DNA of 37,953 nt from Bacteroidales bacterium. Its GTDB lineage: Bacteria; Bacteroidota; Bacteroidia; Bacteroidales; UBA3824. A model generated the notes under the pieces. It had not been told where the DNA came from, did not search any database, and saw only the letters and a list, made by a program, of their open reading frames with translations. Where the stretch lies: NCBI GenBank assembly GCA_017960885.1, contig JAGCYI010000162.1:1-37953 (forward strand). Reading direction: 5' to 3'. Position 1 is the first letter of the stretch; each line of letters begins with the position of its first letter. The position numbers and the translations under genes were made by a program. This document shows, piece by piece, positions 26,238 to 35,208 of the stretch.

Positions 26238-28732
26238 TATTTCGAAACAATATTGATAACTATTTTCTCGCCTTTTTCATCAATATCCGCAACAATCTCA
26301 TCGCCAGGTTTTACCTCGTTGTCGATTATTACGGTAGCCATCTCGTCTTCAAGATGCTTTTGAATTGCGCGTTTCAACGGACGTGCTCCAAATTTGCTAT
26401 CAAAGCCCTTGTCGGCGATAAACGCTTTTGCCTTGTCGGTGATAACAAGCTTGTAACCCATATCTTCCACACGTTTGTAAAGTCCCACAAGTTCAATATC
26501 GATAATCTTGTCGATATTTTCCTTCGTAAGATTGTGAAACATAATCACATCGTCGATACGGTTGAGGAACTCTGGCGAGAATGCTTTTTTGAGCGCCTTC
26601 TCAATAATCGACTTATTATTGGCATCGTCGCTTTCTCCAGAACCGAATCCAACTCCGTGTCCGTACTCCTGAATCTGACGAGAGCCAATGTTCGATGTCA
26701 TTATTAATATAGTGTTCTTGAAATCAACCTTGCGTCCAAGACCGTCGGTGAGTCGTCCCTCGTCCAACACCTGCAAGAGAATGTTGAAGATATCGGGATG
26801 CGCCTTCTCAATCTCATCCAAAAGCACCACAGAATACGGTTTGCGACGAACTTTTTCGGTAAGCTGTCCGCCCTCTTCGTAGCCTACGTAGCCGGGAGGC
26901 GCTCCTACGATACGCGAAACCGAGAATTTTTCCATATATTCGCTCATATCTATACGGATGAGAGCGTCTTTGCTGTCGAAGAGAAACTCTGCTAATATCT
27001 TTGCCAACTGAGTTTTACCTACACCTGTAGGTCCGAGGAACACAAATGTGCCTATCGGTTTGTTGGGGTCTTTGAGTCCGGCACGGTTGCGCTGGATGGC
27101 TTTCACAATCTTTTCGATCGCCTCGTCCTGACCAATTACCTTCTTCTTCAACTCGTCGTACATGTTTTTGAGTCGCTGTCCCTCTGCCTGGGCTATTCGG
27201 GTAACGGGTACGCCGGTCATCATCGCCACCACTTGCTCCACGTTCGACTCGTCTACCACTTCGCGCTTGTTTTCAAGGTCTTTTTCCCATTTCTCTTTCT
27301 CTTGGTCAAGAAGTTTGAGAAGTTCCTGTTCGCGGTCGCGGAAACTTGCCGCAAGTTCAAAATTCTGACTCTTAACGGCTTTCACTTTCTCCTCACGTGT
27401 GCCGTCAATCTGTTTTTCAAGGTCGTCGATACGCTGGGGAACTGTAATTTTTGAAATATGCACACGCGAACCGGCTTCGTCGAGCGCGTCGATGGCTTTG
27501 TCGGGCAGATGACGGTCGCTGATATATCTGTCGGTGAGTTTCACACACGCTGCTATAGCCTCAGGGGTATAACGCACATTGTGATGATCCTCATACTTGT
27601 CTTTAATATTGTTGAGAATTTCAATCGATTCTTCCACAGTGGTAGGCTCAACGATGATTTTCTGGAAACGACGTTCCAACGCACCGTCTTTTTCTATATG
27701 CTGACGATACTCGTCGAGGGTTGTGGCGCCAATGCACTGTATTTCACCACGGGCAAGAGCAGGCTTGAGTATATTGCTAGCGTCGAGCGAACCCGATGCC
27801 GAACCAGCGCCCACGATGTTGTGTATCTCATCGATAAACAATATAATATTGGGATTTCGCGACAGCTCTCCGAGAATAGATTTCAACCTCTCCTCAAACT
27901 GTCCACGATATTTTGTACCTGCCACAATAGCAGCAAGATCGAGCGAAACCACTCGTTTGCCATAAAGAACACGCGAAACCTTCTTTTGAACAATCTTCAT
28001 TGCAAGTCCCTCTGCAATAGCCGATTTGCCTACGCCAGGTTCTCCAATCAACACAGGATTGTTCTTTTTGCGTCGACTAAGAATCTGCACAAGACGTTCA
28101 ATCTCCTTAGCGCGTCCCACAATCGGATCAAGCCTGTTTTCTTCAGCCGCCTTGGTAAGGTCAACGCCAAAATTGTCGATTACAGGAGTCTCTGAGTTGG
28201 TGTTACCCTGGCTGGAACGATTGTTGTCGTCATCGTCGAAATCATCATCGTCCTCGTCGTCGTCGGTAAACCCGGCCTCAAATGTAGGGTTGATCTTAAA
28301 ACGCTCCCTAAGTTTCTCGTAATCAGTATTATTAGCCTTAAACATAGTTGTAACGGTGTTATCCTTATCTTTAAGAATAGTAAGCAATAGGTGCTCAGGG
28401 CCAGCCTGATCGGCGTGAAGAGACTTGGCTTCGGTAGAAACCTGGTTTAAAATCCTCTGTGCCGACTTGGCAAAAGGAATATAATCCGCCTCACCGGGCA
28501 AAAGCATCTTGTCACGTCGCAACTGCCTTTCAATAGATTTTTTTGCCTCAGCTGTATTTATTCCTACGCCTTGAATCACTTGCATAAGGTCGTAGTCGCC
28601 ATCGCGCAACATACCGAGGAAAAAATGTTCTGGCAGTATCTCATTGTCGCCCAAACGTATAGCTTCTTCCTTGCTATAAAGTAATATGTCTTTTAATTTC
28701 TCCGAAAATTTTGAGTCGTCCATTTTTAACAT
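26237..28732 (-). CDS. clpC: ClpC-type AAA+ protease ATPase
   Basis: An 831-residue Hsp100 chaperone that unfolds proteins for the ClpP peptidase. Order of domains: Clp N-domain repeats (about 1-150), an acidic linker (157-169), AAA-1 with Walker A GEPGVGKS at 230-237 and ILFIDEIHN, a short UVR-type coiled middle region, AAA-2 with GPTGVGKT and [13 protein letters not shown], and the C-terminal ClpB_D2 small domain. The middle region is short, which favours ClpC over ClpB. The ATG at 28732 could equally be replaced by that at 28723 (MDDSKF). A TAATTTTG -7-like box lies at 28747-28754. The Hpt gene is coupled downstream. Confidence 0.95.
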   Translation of the reverse strand: MLKMDDSKFSEKLKDILLYSKEEAIRLGDNEILPEHFFLGMLRDGDYDLMQVIQGVGINTAEAKKSIERQLRRDKMLLPGEADYIPFAKSAQRILNQVSTEAKSLHADQAGPEHLLLTILKDKDNTVTTMFKANNTDYEKLRERFKINPTFEAGFTDDDEDDDDFDDDDNNRSSQGNTNSETPVIDNFGVDLTKAAEENRLDPIVGRAKEIERLVQILSRRKKNNPVLIGEPGVGKSAIAEGLAMKIVQKKVSRVLYGKRVVSLDLAAIVAGTKYRGQFEERLKSILGELSRNPNIILFIDEIHNIVGAGSASGSLDASNILKPALARGEIQCIGATTLDEYRQHIEKDGALERRFQKIIVEPTTVEESIEILNNIKDKYEDHHNVRYTPEAIAACVKLTDRYISDRHLPDKAIDALDEAGSRVHISKITVPQRIDDLEKQIDGTREEKVKAVKSQNFELAASFRDREQELLKLLDQEKEKWEKDLENKREVVDESNVEQVVAMMTGVPVTRIAQAEGQRLKNMYDELKKKVIGQDEAIEKIVKAIQRNRAGLKDPNKPIGTFVFLGPTGVGKTQLAKILAEFLFDSKDALIRIDMSEYMEKFSVSRIVGAPPGYVGYEEGGQLTEKVRRKPYSVVLLDEIEKAHPDIFNILLQVLDEGRLTDGLGRKVDFKNTILIMTSNIGSRQIQEYGHGVGFGSGESDDANNKSIIEKALKKAFSPEFLNRIDDVIMFHNLTKENIDKIIDIELVGLYKRVEDMGYKLVITDKAKAFIADKGFDSKFGARPLKRAIQKHLEDEMATVIIDNEVKPGDEIVADIDEKGEKIVINIVSK

Positions 28733-28859
28733 TTTGTTTCAACTTGCAAAATTACAAAAAATCTTTGGTTTTTTGAGGGCTTAATCGCTTTTTTTATTAA
28801 AAAATATTAAACATTATCTTTTTTTTTATTAATTTGCACATTATTTAAAAAGAGAAAAA

Positions 28860-29705
28860 ATGAAATACTACGTTTTGTTTATAGCTGCCCTAATCTTGGT
28901 TTCATGCGGAAGCGGAACGGGCAAAAGCAATGTTCAGGAGGTAACTGACCCCGCCATCGACTCTTCTGTTGTGGACACTGATTCCGAAAACGCTGGTAAA
29001 GTGCTTGCCACTGTGCCTACCTCGCACGAGATAATTGCAGTGCTGGTTGACCATCCCGACACAAGATACGACGCGTCGCTGCTCAACAGCCAGTCGTCGT
29101 ATCTAAAATACAACACCACAATAAGCAAGTCGATTAATCTCGGCGCTTACGGCGTAGACATGAGCTACGCAAGTCTGTTCAACCAAAACCAAACTGTGCT
29201 GCAGTATATGGCAGTGGTGAAAACTATGGCTGAGCAGCTCGGTATTTTGAGATTTTTCGACGAGGCAACTATGCAAAAAATGGAACAGAACTTAGACAAC
29301 AAAGAGGTGATGATCGACCTTATATCTACTGCCTTCTACAAATCAGACAAATACCTGCTTGAAAACGGACAGAGAGAGATTGCTGCCATGATTATTGCCG
29401 GTGCCTGGATTGAGGCTATGAACACCGCATGCTGCCTCACCAAAAGCAATTACGGCTTAAACCAAAAGCTTTCTTCACGTATCCTAAAACAATGTGAATC
29501 AATCGATTTGATGATTACATTTTTATCAGAATACACCGACGGCTCAATAGGGGAGATTGCCAATGATTTCAACCAGATTGACTCTATTATTAAACAGGCA
29601 ATAATAACCCCTCTGGCTAACGACTCTTACTACTGCAACGACGAAGACTTTACAAAAATATGCGAAAAAATTTATGAGATTAGAAACCGCTACGTCTCTA
29701 TGTAA
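28860..29705 (+). CDS. Lipoprotein of unknown function
   Basis: A 281-residue lipoprotein (lipobox ILVSC, Cys16) with a flexible Ser/Asp/Glu-rich stretch after the Cys, then a mostly helical domain from about residue 55. A segment NLGAYGVDMSYASLFNQ looks conserved in Bacteroidota proteins of unknown role, but I do not know a named family. It is divergent from clpC and separated from it by about 127 bp. The next gene is preceded by its own promoter, so this is likely a single-gene unit. No function can be given. Confidence 0.83.
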   Translation: MKYYVLFIAALILVSCGSGTGKSNVQEVTDPAIDSSVVDTDSENAGKVLATVPTSHEIIAVLVDHPDTRYDASLLNSQSSYLKYNTTISKSINLGAYGVDMSYASLFNQNQTVLQYMAVVKTMAEQLGILRFFDEATMQKMEQNLDNKEVMIDLISTAFYKSDKYLLENGQREIAAMIIAGAWIEAMNTACCLTKSNYGLNQKLSSRILKQCESIDLMITFLSEYTDGSIGEIANDFNQIDSIIKQAIITPLANDSYYCNDEDFTKICEKIYEIRNRYVSM

Positions 29706-29748
29706 TGTTAAAAATTGTTTTTTTATAGTTAAACATTCAAAAATGAGT

Positions 29749-29778
29749 TTTGTCACAAACGCCAGTTTTATACATTTG
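29749..29778 (+). promoter_or_regulatory. Promoter for the CarboxypepD_reg / acyltransferase / ComF unit
   Basis: TTTG at 29749-29752 and TACATTTG at 29771-29778 with an 18-nt spacer, an exact match to the Bacteroidota consensus. It lies 20 bp before the ATG at 29799. Confidence 0.7.
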
Positions 29779-29798
29779 CAAAAATTAATAATCGGAAA

Positions 29799-30572
29799 AT
29801 GAATAAATTTTTGATTGGCTGTTTGGCTCTGATAATTACTGGCTTATGCATTTCAAATGCTTATGCGCAGGATCACGTGTTTGAAGTTCGCGGACGACTT
29901 GTCGACATTAATGGCAAGGGTATCCAGTTCGCCCACATCATTAATCTCAAAAAATCTTCAGGCAGTATTTCTGATACCGCAGGTCGTTTCAGAATACTAA
30001 TGGTAGCTTCCGACACTATACGTATCTCATGCCTAGGTTACGAAGACGCAGGATTCTCCCTTTCGAGACAAAACATCGCTCCAAACGCCAATATAATCAC
30101 TATCAGCGACATTGTACTTACTTCCAAAACGTACGAACTCGCCACCGTTAACATTTTCAGCGAACGTTGGAAATCGTTTGTGTACGATTACTCACACCGC
30201 GAAGATATCAACAAAGCCGACAACCGCGCTCTCGAAAAATGGTTTAAAAACATTGTCAACCCAGATATTGTTAGACAAATAACCAACGCAGCAAGCACTG
30301 GCATCACTTTTACCAATCCAAACCGACGCAGAATGAAAGCCGACAATCAAATCAAAAGGTTTGAATATCAGGAAGAACTGAGCCGTATGGCAAACGAAAG
30401 GTACAATCCGACTGTGGTGTCGCAAATCACAGGCATCTCAATCGAAGAGGCTGAAAAGTTTATCAAACATTGCAACCTCAGCCGTGAATATATTCTGCAA
30501 AAAAACGATTACGACTTATATATCATTATAAATCAATTATATAAAGAATACTTAAAACTACAACAACGATGA
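29799..30572 (+). CDS. Exported CarboxypepD_reg-like domain protein
   Basis: A 257-residue protein with signal peptide (SNAYAQD). Residues about 28-110 form a carboxypeptidase-regulatory-like beta-sandwich: VRGRLVDINGKGIQFAHI, SDTAGRFRI, then DTIRISCLGYED. The C-terminal half is helical, rich in Arg, Lys and Glu, and of no family that I know. Such domains usually serve in adhesion or as the plug extension of TonB receptors; here there is no receptor. Its stop overlaps the acyltransferase start by 4 bp (ATGA), so the two are translationally coupled and possibly work together in the envelope. Confidence 0.85.
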   Translation: MNKFLIGCLALIITGLCISNAYAQDHVFEVRGRLVDINGKGIQFAHIINLKKSSGSISDTAGRFRILMVASDTIRISCLGYEDAGFSLSRQNIAPNANIITISDIVLTSKTYELATVNIFSERWKSFVYDYSHREDINKADNRALEKWFKNIVNPDIVRQITNAASTGITFTNPNRRRMKADNQIKRFEYQEELSRMANERYNPTVVSQITGISIEEAEKFIKHCNLSREYILQKNDYDLYIIINQLYKEYLKLQQR

Positions 30573-31486
30573 AAAAGTTTTTTGACTACATAGGATATAT
30601 CGCATTTCGAATTCTAATTTTTTTTGTAAGGATTACACCTTTCCCAATACTCTATTTTTGGTCTGATGTAATCAGTTTCTTTATTTTCCGTGTGATTCGT
30701 TACCGCCGAAAAGTTATCAACATAAACCTCTCGATGTGTTTCCCCGAAAAAACTGAAGAAGAGAAAAAGGAAATCCGAAAGAAATTTTACCGCCATTTCA
30801 CCGACCTACTTTTAGAGAGTTTCAAGGGTTACGCCCTGCCAGTAGAAAAACTTGCGGCTCGTTATCCGTATGAAAACAAGGAACTTACCGAACAATTATA
30901 CAAAGAAGGTAAAAGTATGCTCGTGGCATTTTCGCATTACGGCAACTGGGAATGGGCCACACAGACTGTGGTTTACGAGCATAGTCATCACATGGCCGTT
31001 CTTTATAAGCCTATGCGCAACAGATATATCGACAACTATATCAAAACATGCCGCGAATACCGCGGAACCCATCTTTGCCCAATCGACAAAACCAAATATA
31101 TGTTTGCCATGCGCGAAAAACAGCCTATGGGCTTTGTAATGCTCGGCGACCAAAACCCGTCGAATACTAAACGCGGTTTCTGGGTAGACTTCATGGGAAT
31201 AGACACTTGCGTACTGCACGGAATAGAAATGTACTCAAAAATGTTCAACTTACCCATAATCTATTTGGAATCGCGCAAGGTGAAACGCGGCCATTATCAA
31301 CAATACATTTCAATGCTTGTTGAAGACCCAGAAAAATGTGCGCCCGGCGAAATTTCTGCGCTTTATATGAAGAAACTTGAAGAATCGCTCAAACGTGAAC
31401 CCGCTTATTGGCTTTGGTCGCACAAAAGGTGGAAACACAAACGCGACGAAAACGGAAAACCTATACGAAGCGATTTTTATAAATAA
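30569..31486 (+). CDS. LpxL/HtrB-like lipid A acyltransferase
   Basis: A 305-residue inner-membrane-associated protein of the lysophospholipid acyltransferase (LpxL/LpxM) family. An N-terminal hydrophobic anchor is followed by the catalytic HX4E motif as HYGNWE (His123, Glu128), then MLGDQNPS and a late acceptor-site region. In the pathway the enzyme transfers a secondary acyl chain from acyl-ACP to Kdo2-lipid IVA. That reaction needs Kdo, which links it functionally, though not by adjacency, to kdsA in this window. It overlaps the preceding gene by 4 bp and is followed by comF after 9 bp. Which acyl position it serves is unknown. Confidence 0.93.
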   Translation: MKKFFDYIGYIAFRILIFFVRITPFPILYFWSDVISFFIFRVIRYRRKVININLSMCFPEKTEEEKKEIRKKFYRHFTDLLLESFKGYALPVEKLAARYPYENKELTEQLYKEGKSMLVAFSHYGNWEWATQTVVYEHSHHMAVLYKPMRNRYIDNYIKTCREYRGTHLCPIDKTKYMFAMREKQPMGFVMLGDQNPSNTKRGFWVDFMGIDTCVLHGIEMYSKMFNLPIIYLESRKVKRGHYQQYISMLVEDPEKCAPGEISALYMKKLEESLKREPAYWLWSHKRWKHKRDENGKPIRSDFYK

Positions 31487-31495
31487 CACGACTCT

Positions 31496-32203
31496 ATGAA
31501 ACCGTTTGCCATCACACAGCAGTTTTTCAAGGATATCACCGACTTGGCATATCCTTCGTCGTGTCTTGGCTGCGGAACACCACTTACCGACAGCGAAAAA
31601 TCGCTATGTATCAACTGTTTAGTAAAACTCGGCGAAACAGGTATGCACAAGACAGAACCTAACGAAATCACCGAACTGTTTTTCAATAAATCGCCTATCA
31701 TTCACGGATGCGCTTATTACAAATACATCAAAGGAGGCATACTCCAACGGCTTATCCACGATTTAAAATACCGGGGACATCCCGAAATAGGAGTTTTGCT
31801 CGGCACAATCGCTGCCCGGGCTATCAAAAAAAGCGAAATATTCAACGGCATCGACTTTATTATTCCCGTGCCGCTGCATCCCCGCAAACTTAAGACTCGT
31901 GGATACAACCAAAGCGAAAAAATTGCCGAAGGCTTGTCGCAAGTACTTGAAATTCCTTTAAATACGGATATTCTTTTCAAGACTTACTACAACGAAACCC
32001 AGACCAAGAAACACCGCATTCAACGATATATCAACTCACAAAACCTTTTCAGCGTAAAATACTCGCCCGAACATGAAGGCAAGCACTATCTCATTGTAGA
32101 CGACGTTCTTACCACTGGCGCAACGTTAGAATCGTGTATCAACGAAATCAAAACCATACCGGGTGCTCTGGTGAGTGTGTTTACTCTGGCAAGGGCTATG
32201 TAA
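31496..32203 (+). CDS. comF: ComF-family phosphoribosyltransferase-like protein
   Basis: A 235-residue protein with an N-terminal zinc-finger-like Cys set (C23, C26, C38, C41 in CLGCG...CINC) and a phosphoribosyltransferase fold with PVPLHPRKLKTRGYNQSE and the PRPP loop VDDVLTTGAT at 201-210. ComF proteins take part in natural transformation in several species, probably in DNA processing in the cytoplasm. A ComEC-like gene lies about 0.8 kb away on the opposite strand. The gene is the last of its unit and ends 11 bp before a symmetric terminator. Confidence 0.93.
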   Translation: MKPFAITQQFFKDITDLAYPSSCLGCGTPLTDSEKSLCINCLVKLGETGMHKTEPNEITELFFNKSPIIHGCAYYKYIKGGILQRLIHDLKYRGHPEIGVLLGTIAARAIKKSEIFNGIDFIIPVPLHPRKLKTRGYNQSEKIAEGLSQVLEIPLNTDILFKTYYNETQTKKHRIQRYINSQNLFSVKYSPEHEGKHYLIVDDVLTTGATLESCINEIKTIPGALVSVFTLARAM

Positions 32204-32209
32204 AAACAA

Positions 32210-32243
32210 AAAAAAGCGGAAATATTAATATTTCCGCCTTTTA
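32210..32243. terminator. Bidirectional terminator between comF and a lipoprotein gene
   Basis: A perfect 11-bp inverted repeat without spacer, GCGGAAATATT (32216-32226) with AATATTTCCGC (32227-32237), flanked by an A run on the left and a T-rich run on the right. In the folded RNA the central bases would form the loop. It serves both convergent genes. Confidence 0.8.
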
Positions 32244-32262
32244 TTAATGTTTTTAAATGATA

Positions 32263-32853
32263 TTAGATACCAAATACTTTGTAGTTTCCGTCGTTAATTT
32301 CAAAAGTGTCGCCAGCTTTGTTACGCATTTTAGCTTTGAATGTGCCAGTAGCGTAATAAATAAACGAATTGTCAAATGTAACCTCTGCATTGGTAGAGAA
32401 ATAGTAGGTAGAACCACCTTCTGTCTCACCATTAGCACGGTAAATAACCATAGCTTTTGTTTCAGCCTCTACTGAGTTTTTAAGAGCAGATTCTACATCT
32501 TCGCCGCTGAGAAGGTTGATAAGAGCGTTGGTAACAGCATTTTCAGCACTTACGTTCAATTTATAAGTTCCGCTGGTTGTGCCTTTGATGGTTATTGCAA
32601 GTTGTCTGCCTTTTTCTGATGCTGCTATTGTTGTTGTGCCGTCTGATGAAGAAAACAACTTAGTTGAACCTGCTTCAGAAGGAGAATTTTTGTAAAATCC
32701 AGCCAACGAGCTTGAAAAACTTCCGCCATTCCAAGAGGCGCTTAATGTCGACAATTTGTTATCATCATCGTCGTCGTCATCTTTATTACAAGACGAGAAC
32801 ATTGTAGCTGCTGACAAAGCAAACAGCATGAATCCTAAAGTTAATTTTTTCAT
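32263..32853 (-). CDS. Lipoprotein with Asp-rich tether, unknown function
   Basis: A 196-residue lipoprotein (lipobox ending MFSSC, Cys22). Immediately after the Cys is NK and then seven Asp (25-31). Acidic residues just after the lipidated Cys act as an export signal to the cell surface in Bacteroidota, so this protein is probably surface-exposed. The rest is beta-rich with many Ser, Thr and Gly, a pattern shared by several DUF-type Bacteroidota lipoproteins that I cannot name. A TAATTTTG -7-like box is at 32927-32934 on its strand. It is bounded by a terminator and appears to be a single-gene unit. Confidence 0.85.
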   Translation of the reverse strand: MKKLTLGFMLFALSAATMFSSCNKDDDDDDDNKLSTLSASWNGGSFSSSLAGFYKNSPSEAGSTKLFSSSDGTTTIAASEKGRQLAITIKGTTSGTYKLNVSAENAVTNALINLLSGEDVESALKNSVEAETKAMVIYRANGETEGGSTYYFSTNAEVTFDNSFIYYATGTFKAKMRNKAGDTFEINDGNYKVFGI

Positions 32854-32994
32854 TTTCAGTTAAATTAATTGTTAGTGTTTATTATTATCTGTGTCCAATA
32901 TTTGGTTTAACCAATTCTAATAACGGCAAAATTAAAATAAAGTTTTCAAATCGGCTATTTTTTGTTGCTTTTTTTTCACCACTATACGAAAAAA

Positions 32995-34527
32995 TCAGGA
33001 CAATAACGATTCGATTGTGCTTAATAGGCTTATTGCCAACATACAACCCACCAATACCTTTACCCATACAAACCTCTTGTAATAGACAAATACTACCAAC
33101 GATATTATTATCATATAAATCAGTATTGCATCTATGTTGTCTATCAATATGTTCCGTATGCACGAACCGGGAAGTGACTCAATCCACGTAACACTCCAAA
33201 CCATAAACGATAACGCTTTTTTCAAGACCCAGAATACAGCATACCCTAAATAATATACCGGACTAGCGATGAGCAATGCAATAGCAAGTATCATAATTAC
33301 ATACGCAACGGGAATAACTATGATGTTTGTAAGCAGAAAATACATCGGAAACTGTCCAAAGGTGCTTATACTCAACACTGATGTGCCTATTTGAGCTGCT
33401 ATTGATACCAGCACTATACCCAAAAAGTATTTTAATATTTTATTTTTCACCGTCATTTCAATCCGTTGAAACAAAGGATTAAACGACACTATTGAGAGCA
33501 CTGCCAAATACGACAGACCAAACCCCACATTGAATATCAAATAGGGGTTGATAAACAACAATATAAAACACGACAACGCAAGCGAGTTGTATGTGGTAGA
33601 ATTTCGTCCGGTAGCATTGCCAATCGACATAATGGAGAACATGAGCGCAGCACGGTTTACACTTGAACTAAACCCTGTAACGGCAGCAAACAACCATATA
33701 ACACTCAGCACAATAGCACATTTGATAATTTTCTCCTTGCGGGTGCGGCTCAAAAACCTCAACAGGGCATCGGTGATAAGCATAATTATGCCCGTGTGCA
33801 ACCCCGACACCGCTAATACGTGCATAGCCCCGCTCGACTGGAATGCCGATTTGGTATCTTCGTCTAAATCACTCTTATAGCCAAGTGTAAGAGCCTCTAA
33901 AACAGCAAGTTGCTTATCATCAAAATCGAAACTGCGGTAAATGTTGATAAGATGCTCCCTCATTTTGCACCCATAATACCGTATGCCCTTTTTATATCCC
34001 GATTGTAATACACTGTAATTCTGCGTCTTAATATATACTTGATGATAAACACCCTGTTTCGCCATATAGCCCGCATAGTCGAAATCAGTAGGAGAGGAGC
34101 CACTATTCTTTATCCGTTGTACATTGACTTTCAGCGCAATAAGGTCGCCCATCTGTGGTGGAGGATTAAGAGAATCTTTCTGAAAATATGCCAACATTTC
34201 AAAGGACTCTTTACCAGAACTGTCTAAAACCATGAGAAGCGATTTCCAAGATTTAGGTTTCTCCTCTGGCTGTTGTGAAACTACCGCGCAAAACCTACCG
34301 CCAACAACAGCATCGGCATCAACTATCTTGGCATGGCGAATGTCGGCGGTTAACGTTCCTAAAAATGCAAAACATAAAAACACAGAGACCCCGAACAGGA
34401 TTCTGTAATACGACATTCCCCTAATCTTGTAATAAGACAAATACATCAAACCGGCAAAAATACCTAGTCCGATACAGCTGACCACAATATTAGGTTCGCA
34501 AAAGTACTGAAACAAAATACCCGCCAT
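32995..34527 (-). CDS. comEC: ComEC/Rec2-like DNA uptake channel without metallo-beta-lactamase domain; 5' end suspect
   Basis: A 510-residue polytopic protein with an N-terminal DUF4131-type region (OB-fold-like, about 70-175) and the Competence domain (GAMHVLAVSGLHTGII, TGFSSSVNRAALMF, FNVGFGLSYLAVLSI). It would carry single-stranded DNA across the inner membrane. The C-terminal metallo-beta-lactamase domain of longer ComEC proteins is absent; the protein ends soon after its last helices. The start is doubtful. Upstream of the ATG at 34527 the frame stays open to 34623 and encodes a family-like stretch (NKFLIIKLLFPF) but has no ATG, GTG or TTG. An ATG at 34592 in another frame would join it if one more G were present in the GGG read on the minus strand at 34571-34573. 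Confidence 0.85.
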   Translation of the reverse strand: MAGILFQYFCEPNIVVSCIGLGIFAGLMYLSYYKIRGMSYYRILFGVSVFLCFAFLGTLTADIRHAKIVDADAVVGGRFCAVVSQQPEEKPKSWKSLLMVLDSSGKESFEMLAYFQKDSLNPPPQMGDLIALKVNVQRIKNSGSSPTDFDYAGYMAKQGVYHQVYIKTQNYSVLQSGYKKGIRYYGCKMREHLINIYRSFDFDDKQLAVLEALTLGYKSDLDEDTKSAFQSSGAMHVLAVSGLHTGIIMLITDALLRFLSRTRKEKIIKCAIVLSVIWLFAAVTGFSSSVNRAALMFSIMSIGNATGRNSTTYNSLALSCFILLFINPYLIFNVGFGLSYLAVLSIVSFNPLFQRIEMTVKNKILKYFLGIVLVSIAAQIGTSVLSISTFGQFPMYFLLTNIIVIPVAYVIMILAIALLIASPVYYLGYAVFWVLKKALSFMVWSVTWIESLPGSCIRNILIDNIDAILIYMIIISLVVFVYYKRFVWVKVLVGCMLAISLLSTIESLLS

Positions 34528-34679
34528 AAAAGGGAAGAGTAATTTGATAATCAGAAACTTGTTTACATCACCCAGAAACGATCTCTTACCATATATGTCG
34601 TTGCGAGGTATAATAGCTGATAGTTAAAGTGTTTATCGATAGTTTTTTTAAACAAATAGCAAAAATCATGCAAAAAAGT

Positions 34680-34701
34680 AGCTCTATTTAACATAATATT
34701 C
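34680..34701. repeat. Dispersed repeat, copy 1
   Basis: A 22-bp unit with core TATTTAACATAA at 34685-34696. It matches copy 2 at 21 of 22 positions. Confidence 0.65.
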
Positions 34702-34863
34702 TAAAAATAGGCTAAATAGTAGATTATTAATAGGGTGGAGGTATTTTTATCAAAAAAAGATAACTGCAATAATACGGTGAAAAATCAGCATAAATGGGCA
34801 AAAATACGCACTACAGGCTATTGTAAGTTAGATTTAAAAAAAAAGTGAAACACAATGGGGGAG

Positions 34864-34885
34864 AGCTCTATTTAACATAACATTC
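34864..34885. repeat. Dispersed repeat, copy 2
   Basis: Same 22-bp unit as copy 1 with one difference (T to C near its end); core at 34869-34880, 184 bp after copy 1. Confidence 0.65.
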
Positions 34886-35076
34886 AAAACAACCCTAAAT
34901 TTCCCTAAAATACACTGTACAAGGGTAAGGAGGCGATTTATACATGCAAAGCATACCAGGATGTTATTTTCACACAATTATGTATAATTATTCGAAATTA
35001 TCCCCAGTATTGTCTAAATAGTGCAAGGCACACATTTACGGCATATATTAACGTAAAACGGCTATATCCCACTTTT

Positions 35077-35092
35077 TATTTAACATAATATC
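35077..35092. repeat. Dispersed repeat, copy 3 (partial)
   Basis: The core TATTTAACATAA at 35077-35088 followed by TATC; the left six bases of the unit (AGCTCT etc.) are not kept. It lies 208 bp after copy 2. Confidence 0.55.
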
Positions 35093-35149
35093 AATTATCG
35101 GCAATTTTTGAAGCTGGATAGGGGGTCTGTTTGAAGTGATTATAAGGTA

Positions 35150-35184
35150 AAAAAAAGGCCGCATTGTTTTGCGACCTTTTTTTT
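35150..35184 (-). terminator. Terminator of the TPR gene (minus strand)
   Basis: On the minus strand GGTCGCA (35170-35176) pairs with TGCGGCC (35157-35163), including one G-U pair, and is followed by a T run (A run at 35150-35156). On the plus strand the same position is a C-A mismatch, so it is better as a minus-strand terminator. Confidence 0.78.
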
Positions 35185-35208
35185 AAATGGATTTATGCTG
35201 CAATCGGA

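Larger units (their letters stand above)
34528..35208. other. 680-bp noncoding stretch
   Basis: Between comEC and the TPR gene there is no plausible gene on either strand longer than about 60 codons. The first 65-95 bp probably belong to the comEC 5' end. The rest is AT-rich and holds three copies of the core TATTTAACATAA (listed separately) and the terminator of the TPR gene at its right edge. I see no tRNA-like fold, rRNA segment or transposase remnant. Decayed mobile DNA or an unrecognised RNA gene are both possible. Confidence 0.7.

Noticed and set aside
27458..28195. 245-codon open frame on the plus strand opposite clpC
   Set aside because: It is antisense to a fully conserved clpC; the sequence has no recognisable domain and no promoter or start context.
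28747..28754. Full two-box promoter upstream of clpC
   Set aside because: A TAATTTTG -7-like box is there, but I see no TTTG at the proper distance, so I mention it only in the gene entry.
34680..35092. CRISPR-like array
   Set aside because: Only three short motif copies at 184 and 208 bp; spacers would be far too long and no cas gene is present.
34528..35208. tRNA, tmRNA or other standard RNA gene in the noncoding stretch
   Set aside because: I looked for T-loop (GGTTCGAATCC-type) and acceptor-stem patterns and found none; TTCGAAATTATCCCC near 34991 lacks the flanking stem.
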